DNA from: Bacteroidia bacterium
GTDB lineage: Bacteria > Bacteroidota > Bacteroidia > J057
Direction: 5' to 3'
DNA: 64,000 bases
Assembly (NCBI GenBank): GCA_033391075.1
Contig: JAWPMV010000001.1
Coordinates: 2,418,001 to 2,482,000, forward strand
Part shown: positions 54,592 through 64,000 of the stretch, piece by piece
Layout of the letters: every line of letters begins with the position of its first letter
Position numbering within the stretch: position 1 is the first letter of the stretch
Program-made: the position numbers and the translations under genes
Notes under the pieces: model-generated
Seen by the model: the letters and a program-made list of their open reading frames with translations, nothing else
What the model was told of the DNA's origin: nothing
Database searches by the model: none

Positions 54592-56559
54592 TTATATAAC
54601 TCTGTCATTCCCACCATCGATAGGAACTTGAGAACCGGTAATTTTGGAGAAAGCTTTACCTAGCATGAGTACAGCGAGGTCGGCTACGTCCCGGGAGGTA
54701 ACTTCTACTTGTAGTACATTATTGGTTTTGTATTCTTGCACGCTGAGGCCATAATTGGCAGCGCGAGTTTTGAGTACTTCTTCGGTCCAAATGCCTGTAT
54801 CGAATACGGCATTGGGATGAATGGTGTTTACACGAATTCCTTTGGAACCAAGTTCTAATGCTGCGACTCTTCCCAATTGAGTAAGGCCAGCTTTGGCTAC
54901 AGAATAGGCAGAGGCACCAGGCCCGGGAGCAGGAACATTTTTAGAGCCAACAATTACGATAGCTGGATCGATTCCCAATTCCAGATAAGGAATGCAGAGA
55001 GTCATCAGGCGTCTATGACTACTCACATTGAGGTCCATACTCCTATCCCAATTGCTATCTTCCATATCGGCTATTTTTGCACTCTTTGGAAATATACCTG
55101 CATTGGTGATTAGATAGTCAAGGCCCCCAAAGTTTTCGACGGTTTGGTGAATAGCAGCTTTGACTGCGGCTTTATCAGTTACATCACAGGGGATACCAAT
55201 GACATTGGGTGTATTGAATGCACTTGTAACATCCGGATTTATATCCAGGGCAGCAACAACAGCACCTTGATCCAATAGGCTTTCCACACATGCTTTCCCA
55301 ATTCCACTTGCGGCACCGGTTACCATCGCAATTTTTCCTTGCATGGCTTTGGGCTGACCCATTTTCTTCAATTTCGCCTGCTCAAGCTCCCAATATTCAA
55401 CTTCGAATAAATCTTTCTGAGGCAATGCCACCCATCCCCCAAGATTCTCACCCTGATAAATTGCCTTTTTTGTATGGCGGGTAATGTCATCTATGATTTT
55501 GTAGTGCTTGGTACTGGGACCAAAAGATAGCGTACCTATTCCCGGGAGAACTCCCCATCTAGGCGCTTTATCAAGGATGGTTTCCCCTTGTTGGAATTCA
55601 CCATAATAGCTTTCATAAGCAGAAGCATAGGAAGCAAAGTCTTTCTCATGGTCATCATGAATCACAATGGGGATTCGCTTGGTACGAATGATATGATCCG
55701 GAGTCAATGGACCCCTGCTACAAACATCATCGATATTCTTGAGATTGCTAAAAGCTGTGGAAGCGGGGCTCGAATTCAAATGAGAGAGAAATGCTTTTCC
55801 CGCCATATCAGAAACCCTTTTTCTGACCTGGGCCAATTTCAGGTGATTTATATTTGTAGCTGCATTATCTTCAATCTGATCGATCCCTTGATCTTTGATA
55901 TAGTCTTCCGCTTTGGAGACGATTTCGATCATTTTTTCATAGGCCTTCTTTGGGTCATGGTTGAAAGTAAAAACCCCATGATTTAAGAGGATCATACCTT
56001 CCAGTTTTTCCCAATCGATCCCTCTTGTCATTTCGTAGATGGTTTTCGCAAGGATAAAGCCAGGCATGACATAGGGCACAATCAATACACTATCACCATA
56101 AATCTCTTTGATGCGTTCTTCTCCATTATCAGTATTGGTTACGATTACAACCGCATCGGCATGGGTGTGATCAACAAAGGTATAAGGGATGATTCCATGC
56201 AGGATGGTTTCTACCGAAGGATTAGGTGCTGAGGGATTGGTCATGGCCATTCGCTGGTATTTTACCATTTGGGTATCCGTCAACGTATCCAATTCAGCCA
56301 ATTTATATAGCGCATCCAGTTTTACCGGTGCAAAGCCTGCTTCTTCAATAGTTGCCAAATCCCAACCACTTCCTTTCACATAAAGGATCTCTTCTTCCTC
56401 CCCGAATATGTTAGTCTCTTTGATTTTTACAGAGGTATTCCCTCCGCCATGCAGGACCAGATCTTCATCTGAACCCAGAAGTCTTGAGGTATAGACCCTC
56501 AGTTTTAAGAGATCATTGTTGAGGGCTTGAGCTTCACTATCCTTCCAGGAACTTTTCAT
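54592..56559 (-). CDS. Bifunctional class II aldolase / short-chain dehydrogenase (RhaEW-like)
   Basis: A 655-residue fusion. The N-terminal class II aldolase domain (about 1-395) has LHGGGNTSVK, the zinc histidines in DHTHADAV and LNHGVFTF. The C-terminal SDR domain (about 408-655) has the cofactor motif VTGAASGIGKA, the conserved NAG, and the catalytic Tyr/Lys in AYSVAKAG. This is the architecture of L-rhamnulose-1-phosphate aldolase/lactaldehyde dehydrogenase (RhaEW) and of related uncharacterised sugar-catabolic fusions. No rhamnose isomerase or kinase gene is in the window, so the substrate may differ. Confidence 0.85.
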   Translation of the reverse strand: MKSSWKDSEAQALNNDLLKLRVYTSRLLGSDEDLVLHGGGNTSVKIKETNIFGEEEEILYVKGSGWDLATIEEAGFAPVKLDALYKLAELDTLTDTQMVKYQRMAMTNPSAPNPSVETILHGIIPYTFVDHTHADAVVIVTNTDNGEERIKEIYGDSVLIVPYVMPGFILAKTIYEMTRGIDWEKLEGMILLNHGVFTFNHDPKKAYEKMIEIVSKAEDYIKDQGIDQIEDNAATNINHLKLAQVRKRVSDMAGKAFLSHLNSSPASTAFSNLKNIDDVCSRGPLTPDHIIRTKRIPIVIHDDHEKDFASYASAYESYYGEFQQGETILDKAPRWGVLPGIGTLSFGPSTKHYKIIDDITRHTKKAIYQGENLGGWVALPQKDLFEVEYWELEQAKLKKMGQPKAMQGKIAMVTGAASGIGKACVESLLDQGAVVAALDINPDVTSAFNTPNVIGIPCDVTDKAAVKAAIHQTVENFGGLDYLITNAGIFPKSAKIADMEDSNWDRSMDLNVSSHRRLMTLCIPYLELGIDPAIVIVGSKNVPAPGPGASAYSVAKAGLTQLGRVAALELGSKGIRVNTIHPNAVFDTGIWTEEVLKTRAANYGLSVQEYKTNNVLQVEVTSRDVADLAVLMLGKAFSKITGSQVPIDGGNDRVI

Positions 56560-56578
56560 ATGCTAATTTTTTGAGGGT

Positions 56579-57349
56579 TTATAAGGTATCTAAAAAGGCA
56601 GAAATAACTGCCTGTGCTTCTTTTTTGTGTTGGAGGTCATCTATATATCTGGAAACAACTTTTTCCAATTTGCTACCAGGGATTGCCTGATGGATTGCCT
56701 CAGCCATTTCCCAGGGGTGAAGGGGGTCATCATCATTTCCAATGATCAAAGTGGGAATATCTATGCTAGTTAGATCAGCCATGCGATCAAAGGGTTTATC
56801 ATTAACCATATGATCCAGAACTTCAGAAGTATGGCTTCCTTGTGCGCGAGAAAACTGACCCATAATAGAAGTCGCTGCCTTGGGCAATTGATTTTTGATT
56901 GCCAAAAATGCTTCCGAATTTTCAAAACTTCTCTTGCCGCCAGGATGACCAATTAGCTCTGCAATATCCAATAAGATTTCCAGGTTGGCAGGCCTTCCTT
57001 TATCCAACCATGCGGGTCTGACGAGAATTAAGGCATCGACTCTTTCCGGAAATGTTAATGCGATATGTAGAGAGATACCCGATCCCATGCTGATGCCTCC
57101 AAAGATGCAGTTATCAATGCTTTCTTTATCCAGCACCTCTAGCACATCATTTGAATACTGGAGAAAAGAAGGTGGAGAATTTTCGGAATAAAGGGAATGA
57201 CCATGTCCCAAAGCTTCTGGACAAATGAGATCAATGCCTTCAAAGCCTTGAAAAAATCGATGGGCCTGTGATAGGTCCGCACCTAAACCATGGTGAAAGA
57301 GTACTTTCTTTCCTGATCCTGATCTTGTGTAGTTGACAGCGTTTTTCAT
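56579..57349 (-). CDS. Alpha/beta hydrolase
   Basis: A 256-residue cytoplasmic hydrolase. The oxyanion segment HHGLGADLS, nucleophile elbow GGISMGSG (serine at about residue 99) and acid block IGNDDDPLHPWE are present; the catalytic His is probably the one in DLQHKKEA near the C-terminus. Likely an esterase or lactonase in the same catabolic operon, 19 bases before the aldolase-dehydrogenase gene. The substrate is not deducible. Confidence 0.82.
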   Translation of the reverse strand: MKNAVNYTRSGSGKKVLFHHGLGADLSQAHRFFQGFEGIDLICPEALGHGHSLYSENSPPSFLQYSNDVLEVLDKESIDNCIFGGISMGSGISLHIALTFPERVDALILVRPAWLDKGRPANLEILLDIAELIGHPGGKRSFENSEAFLAIKNQLPKAATSIMGQFSRAQGSHTSEVLDHMVNDKPFDRMADLTSIDIPTLIIGNDDDPLHPWEMAEAIHQAIPGSKLEKVVSRYIDDLQHKKEAQAVISAFLDTL

Positions 57350-57378
57350 CCCTTTCGAATATTACAAAATGCGGGGGA

Positions 57379-58851
57379 TCAGGCCAAAATATCTTTAACA
57401 AGTTTTCCATGAACATCGGTCAGGCGAAACCTTCGCCCCTGATGCTTGTAGGTGAGCTTTTCGTGATCCATACCCATCAAATGAAGCAAGGTGGCTTGAA
57501 AATCATGGACGTGAACCGGATCTTTTACAATGTTATAACTAAAGTCATCGGTTTCACCATATGTAACCCCTGGCTTTATTCCTCCACCAGCCATCCAGAT
57601 ACTGAAACATCTGGGATGATGATCCCGACCATAATTGTCGGAGGTTAATTTCCCTTGTGAATAGATCGTTCTACCAAACTCGCCTCCCCAAATAACCAGG
57701 GTATCTTCCAGCAAACCTCTCTGTTTGAGATCGCTTACCAATGCCGCACTGGCTTGATCAGTATCCTTACACTGCAGCCGGATGTCTTTGGGAAGATCTA
57801 CATGCTGATCCCATCCCTGATGGTACAATTGGACAAAACGCACATCTCTTTCAATCAATCGTCTGGCCAAAATGCAATTGGCTGCATAAGAACCTGGCCT
57901 TCTGGAATCCGGGCCATACATATCAAAGATGTAATCGGGTTCGGAAGAAATATCCATGGTCTCTGGTACAGAGGTTTGCATGCGATAGGCCATTTCGTAT
58001 TGAGAAATTCGAGATTGAATTTCCATATCTCCGACTTCTTCCATGCGCATCTCATTCAATTGAGCCAGATGATCCAGTGCCTTTCTACGATCTTTATCCT
58101 TTACTCCCGGAGGATTATTGATATACAGTACCGGAGCTTTGCCGGACCTGAATTGAACGCCCTGATGTAAAGAGGCTAAAAAACCATTTCCCCATAGTCT
58201 GGAGTAGATCGGTTGGGGGCGAATGAGTCCCCTCGACAGGAGCACACAAAAAGTAGGCAGGTTATTATTTAAGCTCCCAAGGCCATAGCTTACCCAGGCA
58301 CCAATACTGGGACGTCCGGGTTGTTGAGAGCCGGTTTGGAAAAAGGTAATGGCAGGATCATGATTGATGGCCTCTGTATGCATGGAGCGAATGATGCAAA
58401 GCTCGTCTGCAATCTTGGCTGTATAGGGTAAAAGATCGCTGATCCAGGCTCCACTTTTTCCATGTTGTTTGAATTTGAACATGGAACTGACTAGAGGGAA
58501 AGACTTTTGGTAAGCAGTCATACCGGTTAGTCTTTGCCCCTGCCTCACTGAATCCGGCAATTCCTTCCCATGCATTTCATACATCAAGGGCTTATAATCA
58601 AAAAGCTCTATCTGAGAAGGACTCCCGCTCTGGAAAAGGTAAATCACCCGTTTTGCTTTGGGAGCATAATGAGAAATCAGATAATCTGTCAGGTCTTCCT
58701 GGCTATTGATTCCACTTCCACATCCCGGCAACAAGGAAGCTAATGCTGCTCCTCCTATTCCCATGCCAAGCTTTGAGAGAAAGTGCCTACGATTAACTCG
58801 CATAGCAGCTTCATGTTCTATCTTTGAATAATGTATAGGTTTCTTTGACAT
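57379..58851 (-). CDS. DUF1501 protein (Tat-exported)
   Basis: A 490-residue protein with a twin-arginine signal (NRRHFLSKLGMGIGG) followed by a lipobox-like LLPGC, so it is exported folded and probably lipid-anchored. It belongs to DUF1501, an alkaline-phosphatase/sulfatase-like fold; the blocks [18 protein letters not shown] and [19 protein letters not shown] are typical. It is encoded four bases after the PSD1 lipoprotein gene, the usual partner, and is a close paralogue of the partial gene at the window's right end. Confidence 0.88.
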   Translation of the reverse strand: MSKKPIHYSKIEHEAAMRVNRRHFLSKLGMGIGGAALASLLPGCGSGINSQEDLTDYLISHYAPKAKRVIYLFQSGSPSQIELFDYKPLMYEMHGKELPDSVRQGQRLTGMTAYQKSFPLVSSMFKFKQHGKSGAWISDLLPYTAKIADELCIIRSMHTEAINHDPAITFFQTGSQQPGRPSIGAWVSYGLGSLNNNLPTFCVLLSRGLIRPQPIYSRLWGNGFLASLHQGVQFRSGKAPVLYINNPPGVKDKDRRKALDHLAQLNEMRMEEVGDMEIQSRISQYEMAYRMQTSVPETMDISSEPDYIFDMYGPDSRRPGSYAANCILARRLIERDVRFVQLYHQGWDQHVDLPKDIRLQCKDTDQASAALVSDLKQRGLLEDTLVIWGGEFGRTIYSQGKLTSDNYGRDHHPRCFSIWMAGGGIKPGVTYGETDDFSYNIVKDPVHVHDFQATLLHLMGMDHEKLTYKHQGRRFRLTDVHGKLVKDILA

Positions 58852-58855
58852 GCGC

Positions 58856-61800
58856 TCAGGATTTCATTTTTGCTTCATCCAGGTTGAGAATCGTATTCGC
58901 GACTATACTCATGGCAGCATACTCGGCAGGATCCTTTTCATGAAGAAGCTGGTATTGGCCTACTTCGAGTAATGAGTTAGCTGCTTCTGTCTCTAACTTG
59001 AAACGATCCTTTTCACTCAAATACAAGGATTTAAGAACCTTTAGTTCATCTGGTTCAGGATTTCGGGAAGTCGCCAGGCGAAAGCCTTTGCTTAGCTGTT
59101 CATCCAGTTCGCTTTCTTCCAACATCCTTGCTGCCAGCAAACGAGAAGCCTCAACATATTGAGGATCATTCAAGAGTACCAAAGATTGCAAGGGAGTACT
59201 TGTGCTTTGTCTTTTTACTACACAGACCGTCCTCTCTGCAGCATCGAAGGTCAACATTGAGGGAGGAGGGATGGTTCTTTTCCAATAGGAATACAAACTT
59301 CTCCGATAGAGCCCCGAACCTTTACTCGCTCGATACTTATTTTCTCCGATTTGATTGGCCAATTCTTTCCAAACACCAGAAGGTTGATAGGGTTTAACCC
59401 AGGGACCTCCAAGGCTTTGGTCCATCAATCCACTAATCACAAGGGCATTGTCTCTGATCATTTCAGAACTCAATCTTTTAATTGGCCCCCTTGCCAGGTA
59501 GATGTTTTCTTTATCTCGATCTCTTTTCTCTTTGCTTATGTCTGAGGATTGCTGGTAGGTAGCTGAAAGGACGATCTTTTTGATCAGTGCTTTGACATCC
59601 CAGCCACTCTCCCTAAAATCCACGGCCAACCAATCCAGCAATTCCGGATGACTAGGTAAGGATCCCTGGCTCCCAAAATCCTCTGGAGTATTCACGATTC
59701 CCCGCCCAAAAAGCATTTGCCAAACCCTATTGACTGCAACTCTTGCAGTTAGTGGATGCTCCGGATGGATCATCCATTGGGCCAGTCCCAATCTGTTTTT
59801 GGGATACTCCTCAGAAAATTCAAGCAATTGATGAGGGGTATTTGCATATACCCTTTCCATCCGGGCATCATAAGCGCCCCTATTGAGCACATGGGTAGCT
59901 CTCGCTGTGTCCATTTCCTCCATGACCATGATATAGGGAAGCTCCGCATGCAAGGGCCTAAGGCTATCCAGTTTATGCTGAACATTTTGATAGGCTTTGT
60001 TTTTCTCTTTCAGGTAGTGAGTGAAAAGTTCATCATAGGAAGACTTATCTCTACTTTCTGCAATTATTTTCACATCCAGGGGACTCAGACTTCTGTCGTA
60101 TACGCGAATCTCATCTATAATACCCCCTACAAATCCCTGCAAATTTCCTATGCTTCTTTTCCGATGTGTCCAGTTTCCTGCCAGAAGATCATTTCCATTC
60201 AAAATGCTCTTTTTCCCAAGCTTGTCAGTGAGTACTTTTTTAGACTGAAGCTTTCCATTTATAAAGAGATCAACTGCATTTGCTTTTCCGCTGCCAGCAT
60301 AACTCATGAATACATGGTTCCACCTGCCGCGTTTTACAGAAGCTTGAGTTTCTACATCTATTCTTTGGTCTCTTGCATTGTGAATCAAGGAAAGCTTGAG
60401 CTTTCCTTTGGGGCTGATCAGTAATTGATGGCCTCCTCTTTTTTGTTCTCCGTTTCGCTTTACTAAAATAGCTGCATCCTTCTCAGGATATTGATCCAGC
60501 TTTATCCAGGCTCCATAGGAGAAATGTTCGTAATATTCTTTATCAGCCAGGTCCCCTAGATTCAGGAAATTCTCTCCATCAAACTTCAAAGCTTTCCCTG
60601 ATTTACCTGCTAAAATTTCAGGCTTGGCCACCTCGCCAATAAGGCCTGTATTCATATTAGCAAGCAAATTAGCATGCTCATTTGGACTACTTAGTTCATT
60701 GTATGTATCTAGTTTGAAATGAGCCTTTAATTCTTTATCGATATTACCTATATCGGATTCCTTTTCTATATTCCAGGTTTTGAACCCTTCTTTCCCTGCT
60801 ATTTTGATTTGTTCCTGTTTTTCCTCCCAGGCTACGGTAAGTGAATCGATATATCGAAGTTTCTTTTCATATTCAGCATCCTGCATTTTTATATGAGGTT
60901 TGGGCGAAAGATCAAAGTAATTGACTTGCCCTCTTTCCTCTATGGTGTTGAAAAATGCAAATAGTTGGTAGTAGTCCTTTTGTGATAAGGGATCATATTT
61001 ATGATCATGGCATCGAGCACATTCCATGGTGAGTCCCAAAAATGTCGTAGAAAAAGTCTGGGTTCTATCCGCTACATATTCGGTTACATATTCTTCATTG
61101 ACAACTCCCCCTTCTTGTGTAATGGCATGGTTTCGGTTAAAGGCTGTTGCCAGTTTATCCTCATAGGCAGCATTTGGAAGCAGGTCTCCAGCTACTTGTT
61201 TGATGAGAAAGCTGTCATAAGGAAGATTGCGATTGAAGGCATCTATTACCCAATCTCTCCAGGGCCACATTGTTCGGGGTCTGTCATCCTGATAGCCATG
61301 AGAGTCCGCATAACGAGCTGCGTCCAACCAGATCGAAGCCATCCTTTCTCCATAAGCCGGAGAAGCTAATAATGCATCAATCCTTTTCTCAATCGCATCT
61401 TCTGACTCATCCTCCTCAAATGCCTGTATGTCCTCCCAGGAAGGAGGCAAGCCTGTAAGATCGAAACTCATCCTCCGCAATAGTTTAGCTCGACTGGCAG
61501 CTGTATTGGGAGAAAAGCCTTGTTCTTCCATTTTATTCAAACTGAAATAGTCGATTTCATTTTGAACCCAGGAATCTTTTCGATCAGCTAAATCCGCTTT
61601 CTTAGGAGGAGTGAAGGCCCAATGGGTTTTCCATTTAGCTCCCTGCTCCACCCATTTTCTCAATAATTTGATTTCATATTCGCTGAGGCTAAGATTTGAT
61701 TCTGGTGGAGGCATAATGCTTTCACTACTGCTACTCTCTATCCTTCTGATCAATAAACTTTTGTCTGGATCTCCCGGTACCAGGGCAAAGCGTCCTTCCC

Positions 61801-62047
61801 CTTCCTCTAAAGCTGCAAATGCTCCTTCTTCTGTATCCAGACGTAAATTTGCTTCCCTGACTTTCTCATCCGGACCATGACAGGTATAGCATCTGTCTGA
61901 AAGAATGGGACGGATGTGCCAATTGAAGTCAACGACTTCCGGTAGTGCCTGGATTTGGGTATCAGAATCTTCTGTTCCGCAAGCATTGCTTAGGAATAAA
62001 AAGAAGATCAGGATAATACCTCCTGTGAATAACAAGCCTTTGTACAT
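58856..62047 (-). CDS. PSD1-DUF1549-LamG-DUF1553 cytochrome-like lipoprotein
   Basis: A 1063-residue lipoprotein (signal peptide with lipobox ending SNAC, cysteine near residue 23). The planctomycete cytochrome c domain (PSD1, about 45-125) carries the haem motif CYTCH. DUF1549 (about 165-375) includes RYADSHGYQDDR and a second CxxCH (CARCH). A LamG/concanavalin-like insertion follows (about 430-660), then DUF1553 (about 755-1010, with NRVWQMLFGRGIV). These proteins pair with DUF1501 proteins and are thought to act on polysaccharides or sulfated sugars outside the cytoplasm. The architecture is typical of Planctomycetes and less common in this phylum. Confidence 0.88.
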   Translation of the reverse strand: MYKGLLFTGGIILIFFLFLSNACGTEDSDTQIQALPEVVDFNWHIRPILSDRCYTCHGPDEKVREANLRLDTEEGAFAALEEGEGRFALVPGDPDKSLLIRRIESSSSESIMPPPESNLSLSEYEIKLLRKWVEQGAKWKTHWAFTPPKKADLADRKDSWVQNEIDYFSLNKMEEQGFSPNTAASRAKLLRRMSFDLTGLPPSWEDIQAFEEDESEDAIEKRIDALLASPAYGERMASIWLDAARYADSHGYQDDRPRTMWPWRDWVIDAFNRNLPYDSFLIKQVAGDLLPNAAYEDKLATAFNRNHAITQEGGVVNEEYVTEYVADRTQTFSTTFLGLTMECARCHDHKYDPLSQKDYYQLFAFFNTIEERGQVNYFDLSPKPHIKMQDAEYEKKLRYIDSLTVAWEEKQEQIKIAGKEGFKTWNIEKESDIGNIDKELKAHFKLDTYNELSSPNEHANLLANMNTGLIGEVAKPEILAGKSGKALKFDGENFLNLGDLADKEYYEHFSYGAWIKLDQYPEKDAAILVKRNGEQKRGGHQLLISPKGKLKLSLIHNARDQRIDVETQASVKRGRWNHVFMSYAGSGKANAVDLFINGKLQSKKVLTDKLGKKSILNGNDLLAGNWTHRKRSIGNLQGFVGGIIDEIRVYDRSLSPLDVKIIAESRDKSSYDELFTHYLKEKNKAYQNVQHKLDSLRPLHAELPYIMVMEEMDTARATHVLNRGAYDARMERVYANTPHQLLEFSEEYPKNRLGLAQWMIHPEHPLTARVAVNRVWQMLFGRGIVNTPEDFGSQGSLPSHPELLDWLAVDFRESGWDVKALIKKIVLSATYQQSSDISKEKRDRDKENIYLARGPIKRLSSEMIRDNALVISGLMDQSLGGPWVKPYQPSGVWKELANQIGENKYRASKGSGLYRRSLYSYWKRTIPPPSMLTFDAAERTVCVVKRQSTSTPLQSLVLLNDPQYVEASRLLAARMLEESELDEQLSKGFRLATSRNPEPDELKVLKSLYLSEKDRFKLETEAANSLLEVGQYQLLHEKDPAEYAAMSIVANTILNLDEAKMKS

Positions 62048-62052
62048 TGGCC

Positions 62053-63087
62053 TTATTTGAGGATAGGTTTAAGTACAATATCTTTATACATGACCTCTCC
62101 ATGATCCCCTTGCAAATAAATGGGTCCCGGAGAGAACTCATCTGCAGTAAGGGCTCCACCTGTAACCCCCATGATGGCCTGATTGTCGATAATCTTCGTA
62201 CCATTTAAAATGACTGTCAAATGCCGGTCGCAAAGGGTTATATCAAGTTCTTGCCATTTTCCTGGCTTTCTCTCGGCTGAAGCAGATGGAGTGATCCTAC
62301 TATATAAGGCACCCATATGGTGGCTATCACGTTTTTTGCCATAGCTATCAAACACCTGAATCTCATAAATGCCTCGTAAATAAATCCCGCTATTGTTTCC
62401 TTCCGGAACATTCACTTTTAGGCTGAGATTGAAATCTTCAAAAGTATCATTTGTTCTAAGGTTTCCATAGTTGATATGTTTTTCTCCTTTATGCTGAACG
62501 GGCTTATTCATCAATACGCCTTTCTCCACAGACCAGGCACTCTTACTATTAGGGTCGACCAAGTGCCATCCTTCAGTGCTGTTATTGTCCAGTAAGTTGA
62601 TGGATTTTCCATATTTGAGTTCTGCCAAATTGGGGGCTGCTGGTAGGTCGGGAATTCGAGTTGCGAGGAATACCGTAGTCTTTGCACCCTGACCATTAGG
62701 ATCAGGCTGGACCATTTTACCAATCAACTCATCTCCGCTTCCCTCCAAAACCATTTGATAAACGGGCCTGTGCTTCCTCCCATTCTCTCTTTGAGCACTT
62801 CTCCAGGCCAATTGATTGAGGAAGAGTTTCCCTTCATGTTTATAAACGTGGTTGACTGGTACCACACTTCCTCCGTACCAAAGTATATCCGCATCGAGGT
62901 AGTCTCCTTCATCTCTGACTTCCAACCAACCCGCTCCATCAGGTAGATGAAGTGCCCAGCGCCCTAGATAGGGATTATCTTCGCTCGTCCTTATCTCTTG
63001 AGGAGGACTAAAGGCAAAAAGGGAGGAAATACTTAATAGTGCTGCTCCAATTAGCAGGCTTATTGAATAGGAATAATTAATTCTCAT
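62053..63087 (-). CDS. DUF1080 (3-keto-disaccharide hydrolase-like) secreted protein
   Basis: A 344-residue protein with a signal peptide (about 1-25). The C-terminal DUF1080 domain (about 165-344) is a concanavalin-like jellyroll: SINLLDNNSTEGWHLVD, FEDFNLSLKVNVPEGNNSG, IYLRGIYEIQVFDSYG and GPIYLQGDHGEVMYKDI are family blocks. The N-terminal 160 residues are a less defined beta domain. Such proteins hydrolyse 3-ketoglycosides in some characterised members. It is five bases before the PSD1 gene, in the same operon. Confidence 0.85.
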   Translation of the reverse strand: MRINYSYSISLLIGAALLSISSLFAFSPPQEIRTSEDNPYLGRWALHLPDGAGWLEVRDEGDYLDADILWYGGSVVPVNHVYKHEGKLFLNQLAWRSAQRENGRKHRPVYQMVLEGSGDELIGKMVQPDPNGQGAKTTVFLATRIPDLPAAPNLAELKYGKSINLLDNNSTEGWHLVDPNSKSAWSVEKGVLMNKPVQHKGEKHINYGNLRTNDTFEDFNLSLKVNVPEGNNSGIYLRGIYEIQVFDSYGKKRDSHHMGALYSRITPSASAERKPGKWQELDITLCDRHLTVILNGTKIIDNQAIMGVTGGALTADEFSPGPIYLQGDHGEVMYKDIVLKPILK

Positions 63088-63144
63088 GATTCAGTAGTAG
63101 TTATAATAAATCTTAAGGTACAAAAGACCATTAACTGCTCAAAG

Positions 63145-64000
63145 CTAAGTCAGGATATCTTTGACGACATGGCCATGAACATCGGTAAGTCGATATCTGC
63201 GCCCCTGATGTTTGAAAGTAAGTCGTTCGTGATCTATCCCCAATAAATGTAAAAGGGTAGCTTGAAAATCATGGACATGGACCGGATTTTCGATTACATT
63301 ATATCCAAAGTCATCAGTTTTTCCGTAGCTGATTCCTTTTTTTACTCCGCCACCAGCCATCCAAATTGAAAAACAACGAGGATGATGATCTCTTCCATAA
63401 TTGTCTTTGGTCAGTTTTCCCTGTGAATAATTGGTCCTGCCAAATTCACCGCCCCAAACTACAAGCGTATCATCAAGTAAACCTCTTTGTTTAAGATCGA
63501 TAATGAGAGCTGCAGATGCCTGATCGGTTTCTCTGGATTGGTGGCGGATGCCTGGAGGAAGATTTCCATGATGGTCCCATCCCTGGTGATAAAGCTGCAC
63601 GAATTTTACATCTCTTTCAATGAGCCTGCGCGCCAACAGGCAATTGGCGGCATAGGTGCCGGGATTATTTGAATCTGGTCCATAGAGATCATAAATATGG
63701 TCGGGTTCACCTGAAACATCCATGACTTCAGGAACAGAACTTTGCATCTTGTAAGCCATTTCATATTGCGCTATCCTGGAATTGAGCTCAGGATCACCAG
63801 TGGTTTCCAACTGGATTTGATGCAATTCAATGAGTTTGTCGAGCATTTTCCTTCTGCTCTTTCCACTCACACCAGCCGGATTATTAAGATAAAGTACCGG
63901 ATCTTTTCCTGATCTAAATTGAACTCCCTGATGAAGGGAAGGCAAAAAACCATTTCCCCACAAACGAGAATATAAAGGCTGCCCACCTTTATCTTTACTC
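63145..64000 (-). CDS. DUF1501 protein, partial at window end
   Basis: The C-terminal 285 residues of a second DUF1501 protein; the frame is still open at the last base, so the Tat signal and start lie outside. It aligns closely along its whole length with the paralogue at 57379-58851 (shared [34 protein letters not shown] and KHQGRR). On the minus strand it comes before the DUF1080 gene, so a second PSD1 partner may sit further upstream of it. Confidence 0.88.
   Translation of the reverse strand, partial: SKDKGGQPLYSRLWGNGFLPSLHQGVQFRSGKDPVLYLNNPAGVSGKSRRKMLDKLIELHQIQLETTGDPELNSRIAQYEMAYKMQSSVPEVMDVSGEPDHIYDLYGPDSNNPGTYAANCLLARRLIERDVKFVQLYHQGWDHHGNLPPGIRHQSRETDQASAALIIDLKQRGLLDDTLVVWGGEFGRTNYSQGKLTKDNYGRDHHPRCFSIWMAGGGVKKGISYGKTDDFGYNVIENPVHVHDFQATLLHLLGIDHERLTFKHQGRRYRLTDVHGHVVKDILT

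Noticed and set aside
59756-60424. A 222-codon plus-strand frame opposite the PSD1 lipoprotein gene
   Set aside because: It is inside the LamG-DUF1553 coding sequence and encodes a cysteine- and histidine-rich product with no family features.

Overview
The window is from a Bacteroidota chromosome, most likely a marine, gliding or multicellular-type lineage such as Saprospiria or Cytophagia. I cannot fix the genus. The evidence is: type IX secretion (T9SS) C-terminal sorting domains on two large secreted proteins, phylum-type promoters (TTTG ... TAnnTTTG) with weak Shine-Dalgarno use, an ssrA tag reading GERNFALAA, an LptD-like outer membrane protein, and Reg_prop/Y_Y_Y-style sensor architecture. 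The DNA is moderately AT-rich and gene-dense, with no rRNA, tRNA, IS element or CRISPR array that I can support.

Layout. 1-2691: 3' part of an AddA/RecB-like helicase-nuclease. 2679-10672: a complete histidine operon (hisG-D-C-B-H-A-F-IE) behind a promoter and a short His-rich leader peptide that runs into an intrinsic terminator, which is a plausible attenuator. An HD-domain phosphohydrolase gene lies antisense inside the operon. 10673-16202: envelope genes (LptD-like, cell-wall amidase, DUF1573 protein). 16285-16768: tmRNA gene and terminator. 16935-17609: a toxin-antitoxin pair whose toxin is broken. 17894-28883: a secreted FG-GAP/T9SS protein, then a metabolic stretch with a PhlG-like C-C hydrolase, an Old Yellow Enzyme, and a TetR-controlled cluster of two thiolases, a carotenoid oxygenase and a DUF1295 membrane enzyme.

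28998-52368 is the most unusual part: about 23 kb of signalling and protease genes. It has a cytosolic caspase with a 250-residue cysteine-free partner; a 1538-residue sensor kinase-receiver-class III cyclase fusion; a 1682-residue CHAT protease-STAND ATPase-WD40 protein; a secreted six-repeat T9SS protein; a secreted trypsin-like protease; an outer membrane protein; an IPT/TIG lipoprotein; and a membrane-anchored caspase. Three different protease folds with intact catalytic residues, next to an NTPase switch and a nucleotide cyclase, resemble the NTP-dependent conflict or regulated-cell-death systems of multicellular bacteria. The particular set looks uncommon, and it is my main candidate for an undescribed system.

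52384-64000 (all minus strand) is catabolic. It has split homologues of the two halves of plant Tm-1 (UPF0261 plus a TIM-barrel PEP-hydrolase-like protein), a RhaEW-like aldolase-dehydrogenase fusion, an alpha/beta hydrolase, and a planctomycete-style set (two DUF1501 paralogues, a DUF1080 protein, and a PSD1-DUF1549-LamG-DUF1553 lipoprotein), the last DUF1501 being cut by the window edge.

Functions are assigned from motifs and remembered family features; no database search was run.
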